From Acidimicrobiales bacterium (GTDB lineage: Bacteria; Actinomycetota; Acidimicrobiia; Acidimicrobiales; SZUA-35): 35,713 nt of DNA. The stretch lies in the NCBI GenBank assembly GCA_020628065.1, contig JAHDFR010000003.1, forward strand, positions 2,705 to 38,417. The letters run 5' to 3'. Numbering within the stretch: the first letter of the stretch is position 1; each line of letters starts with the position of its first letter. Below, piece after piece: positions 34,354 through 35,713 of this stretch. Under the pieces are notes generated by a model. It worked only from the letters and a program-made list of their open reading frames with translations, ran no database searches and was not told the DNA's origin. The position numbers were made by a program, and so were the translations under genes.

Positions 34354-35433
34354 TTAGCGGGTGCCCGCAGCCGACAGGGCCTTGACGGCCGCAGCGTTGT
34401 CCGGGGTCACGAAGCCAGGACCGGTGAGAACCGGCTGACCGCCACCGGCCTGGTTGGCGTTGGTGGCCTCCAGGAACATCAGCACGACCGGCAGGTAGCC
34501 CTGCAGGTACTGCTGCTGGTCAACGGTGAAGGCAATGTCGCCGGCCTCGATGGCGTCGAGGAGCTCGGGCGTCATGTCGAAGCCACCGATGGTGAGGTCA
34601 CGACCGAGGTCCTGAGCAGCCTGCAGGCCGCTCATGGCGATAACCGGACCGACGCCGAGGAAGGCGTCGATGTCGGGATCGGCCTCGAGGATGGCCTTGA
34701 TGCCGTTGATCTGCTCGGTCTGGTCAGCGTCGAGACCTACGAACTCGTCAACAACTTCACCACCGAAGGTCTCAGCAAGACCGCCGCAGCGCTCTTCCAG
34801 ACCAACGTTGGACTGTTCCTGGCGACCGCAGAGCACCTTGGTGGCGCCCAGGTCGTTGAAGCGGTTACCGGCGCCCTGGCCGGCAACGTCCTCACTCTGA
34901 CCGATGTGGGTGGTGGCACCGATGGTCTGGTAGTCGTTCAGGCCCGAGTTGAGGGTGTAAACGGGGATACCAGCGCCAACAGCGTCCTGTAGCGGTCCGA
35001 TCAGCTGATCGGGGCTGGGCAGTGACGCAGCAATGCCGGCCGAGCCCTCACCAATAGCGGTCTCGATGTCGGTGACCATCTGGCCGGGGTCGTTGTTGCC
35101 CGGCATCCAGACGCAGTTCACGCCGTGGGCGGCGCAAGCGGCGTCGAAGCCGTTCTTAACGACTGACCAGAACGGGCCGTCATCGGAGTGAGTGATCATG
35201 TGGAAGGTGAGGTCGCCACCCTGGGTTTCAAGAGCGACTTCTTCATCACCCTCTTCTTCCATGGCTTCCTCGGCCTCTTCCTCCATGGCCTCTTCTTCTT
35301 CAGCCTCTGCGGCTTCCTCCGAGGTGTCCTCGGCGGCGTCGTCAGCTGCTGTGTCGTCGTCAGAGCCACCGCAGGCGGCGGCTGCCAACGTAAACGCAAG
35401 CAGCAGAGCCAAAAGGCTCAATAGTTTCTTCAT
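34354..35433 (-). CDS. RbsB-like (type 1 periplasmic) sugar/cyclitol-binding lipoprotein with acidic linker
   Basis: This is the 359-residue binding component of the CUT2 importer. The Sec lipoprotein signal MKKLLSLLALLLAFTLAAAAC has its lipid-Cys at residue 21. Residues about 24-66 are an acidic linker with EEEEAMEEEAEEAMEEE, strikingly like that of the 17863-19302 protein. The mature fold begins LTFHMITHSDDGPFWSVVKNGFDAA, a typical RbsB start, and includes NNDPGQMVTDIETAI and GGFDMTPELLDAIEAG, with Cys pairs that may form disulfides. A GGGGAG Shine-Dalgarno lies upstream. Neighbouring iolB/iolG-like genes suggest inositol as ligand (inference). A stem-loop follows the gene. Confidence 0.92.
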   Translation of the reverse strand: MKKLLSLLALLLAFTLAAAACGGSDDDTAADDAAEDTSEEAAEAEEEEAMEEEAEEAMEEEGDEEVALETQGGDLTFHMITHSDDGPFWSVVKNGFDAACAAHGVNCVWMPGNNDPGQMVTDIETAIGEGSAGIAASLPSPDQLIGPLQDAVGAGIPVYTLNSGLNDYQTIGATTHIGQSEDVAGQGAGNRFNDLGATKVLCGRQEQSNVGLEERCGGLAETFGGEVVDEFVGLDADQTEQINGIKAILEADPDIDAFLGVGPVIAMSGLQAAQDLGRDLTIGGFDMTPELLDAIEAGDIAFTVDQQQYLQGYLPVVLMFLEATNANQAGGGQPVLTGPGFVTPDNAAAVKALSAAGTR

Positions 35434-35543
35434 GAGGTAGTTTCTCCCCTTCTACTGCACTTGATGTTGGTTATTCAGTTGGTCGGGCCACCCGGCCGCT
35501 CAGACCACGTGGCCTGGGCAATCGAGATGTTCCGATTGGTTTC

Positions 35544-35558
35544 GGCAAACAGTTTGCC
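35544..35558. promoter_or_regulatory. 15-bp palindrome upstream of the inositol-type importer, candidate operator
   Basis: GGCAAAC-A-GTTTGCC is a perfect 7-1-7 inverted repeat 110 nt upstream of the binding-protein ATG. Its form suits a dimeric repressor such as a LacI- or GntR-type inositol regulator, but no such regulator gene is in the window. Confidence 0.5.
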
Positions 35559-35623
35559 ATTCTTTCCAGGCAACACACCGTCTGATCCCAATTCCTGCCA
35601 GTGGTTCTGGCAATTTTGGTTAG

Positions 35624-35641
35624 CCGGGCTGAATAGCCCGG
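35624..35641 (-). terminator. short stem-loop, possible terminator of an upstream gene outside the window
   Basis: CCGGGCT pairs with AGCCCGG around a 4-nt loop. On the minus strand it is followed by CTAACCAAAATT, not a clean T-run. It could end a minus-strand gene lying beyond the right edge. Confidence 0.35.
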
Positions 35642-35713
35642 TGCCGACGGCGAGTCGGCTGGAGAGATCTTCGTTGATCAGGTCCGTGCTGCCAAGCCCT
35701 AAAGGTACTCCAC

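Larger units (their letters stand above)
35475..35711 (-). other. open frame running off the window edge, doubtful partial gene
   Basis: On the minus strand a frame is open from the window edge for 78 codons to a TGA at 35475-35477, 41 nt before the binding-protein start. The translation resembles no family I know. The same stretch contains a CCGGGCT/AGCCCGG stem and the palindrome GGCAAACAGTTTGCC, which fit a promoter/regulatory region better. Both readings remain open. Confidence 0.2.

Overview
The window is dense with genes, moderately GC-rich and rich in solute uptake systems. It most resembles an actinobacterium (Actinomycetota), plausibly a free-living aquatic Acidimicrobiia-like lineage. 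The clues are a deazaflavin (F420)-type Ddn nitroreductase-family protein, lipoprotein signals ending in AACGGG, an ArsR with a CC motif, a multidomain acyl-CoA carboxylase alpha chain and an actinobacterial-style ArsI. The taxonomic placement is inference only. I saw no rRNA, tRNA, insertion sequence, prophage or CRISPR array.

Layout: (1) 1-1972, the 3' part of a biotin carboxylase/BCCP acyl-CoA carboxylase subunit. (2) 2022-6634, minus strand: a Tat-exported sugar-binding lipoprotein, two CUT1 permeases joined by an ATGA overlap, then an MFS transporter; no ATPase gene lies in this group. (3) 7164-12133, plus strand: a complete nucleoside-type (BMP/Nup) ABC importer in the order permease, permease, BMP lipoprotein, double ATPase. 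(4) 12144-16474: an Lrp/AsnC regulator divergent from a short protein resembling only the C-terminal half of HPPD, an alpha/beta hydrolase, a Ddn-family protein and an acyl-CoA dehydrogenase. (5) 16504-24341: a LacI regulator, a palindromic operator, then a plus-strand operon of acidic-linker binding protein, MalF-type permease with an extracytoplasmic insert that reads as tandem SH3b domains, MalG-type permease, MalK-type ATPase and a GH63 mannosylglycerate/glucosylglycerate hydrolase-like enzyme. (6) 24378-25391: a divergent arsR-arsI pair with a large palindromic operator. (7) 25388-27790: a family A DNA polymerase with a 3'-5' exonuclease domain and a large insert between motif B and the palm. 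(8) 27827-35433, minus strand: an inositol-type locus with a RbsB-like binding protein, a greatly enlarged permease, a single-domain ATPase, iolB-like isomerase and two Gfo/Idh/MocA dehydrogenases including an iolG-like one.

How it works together: regions 2, 3, 5 and 8 are four separate ABC importers for organic solutes (sugar, nucleoside, probably a glycosylglycerate, probably inositol). Region 5 links import to intracellular hydrolysis under LacI control, and region 8 links import to oxidation. In all four importers a strong stem-loop lies just downstream of the binding-protein gene and before the next transporter gene, which suggests a shared way of making more binding protein than membrane components.

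Most unusual points: the SH3b-like insert in the MalF-type permease, the roughly 270-residue multi-TM insert in the RbsC-type permease, the polymerase insert, the stand-alone HPPD C-terminal domain, and the well-resolved LacI and ArsR operator/promoter architectures.
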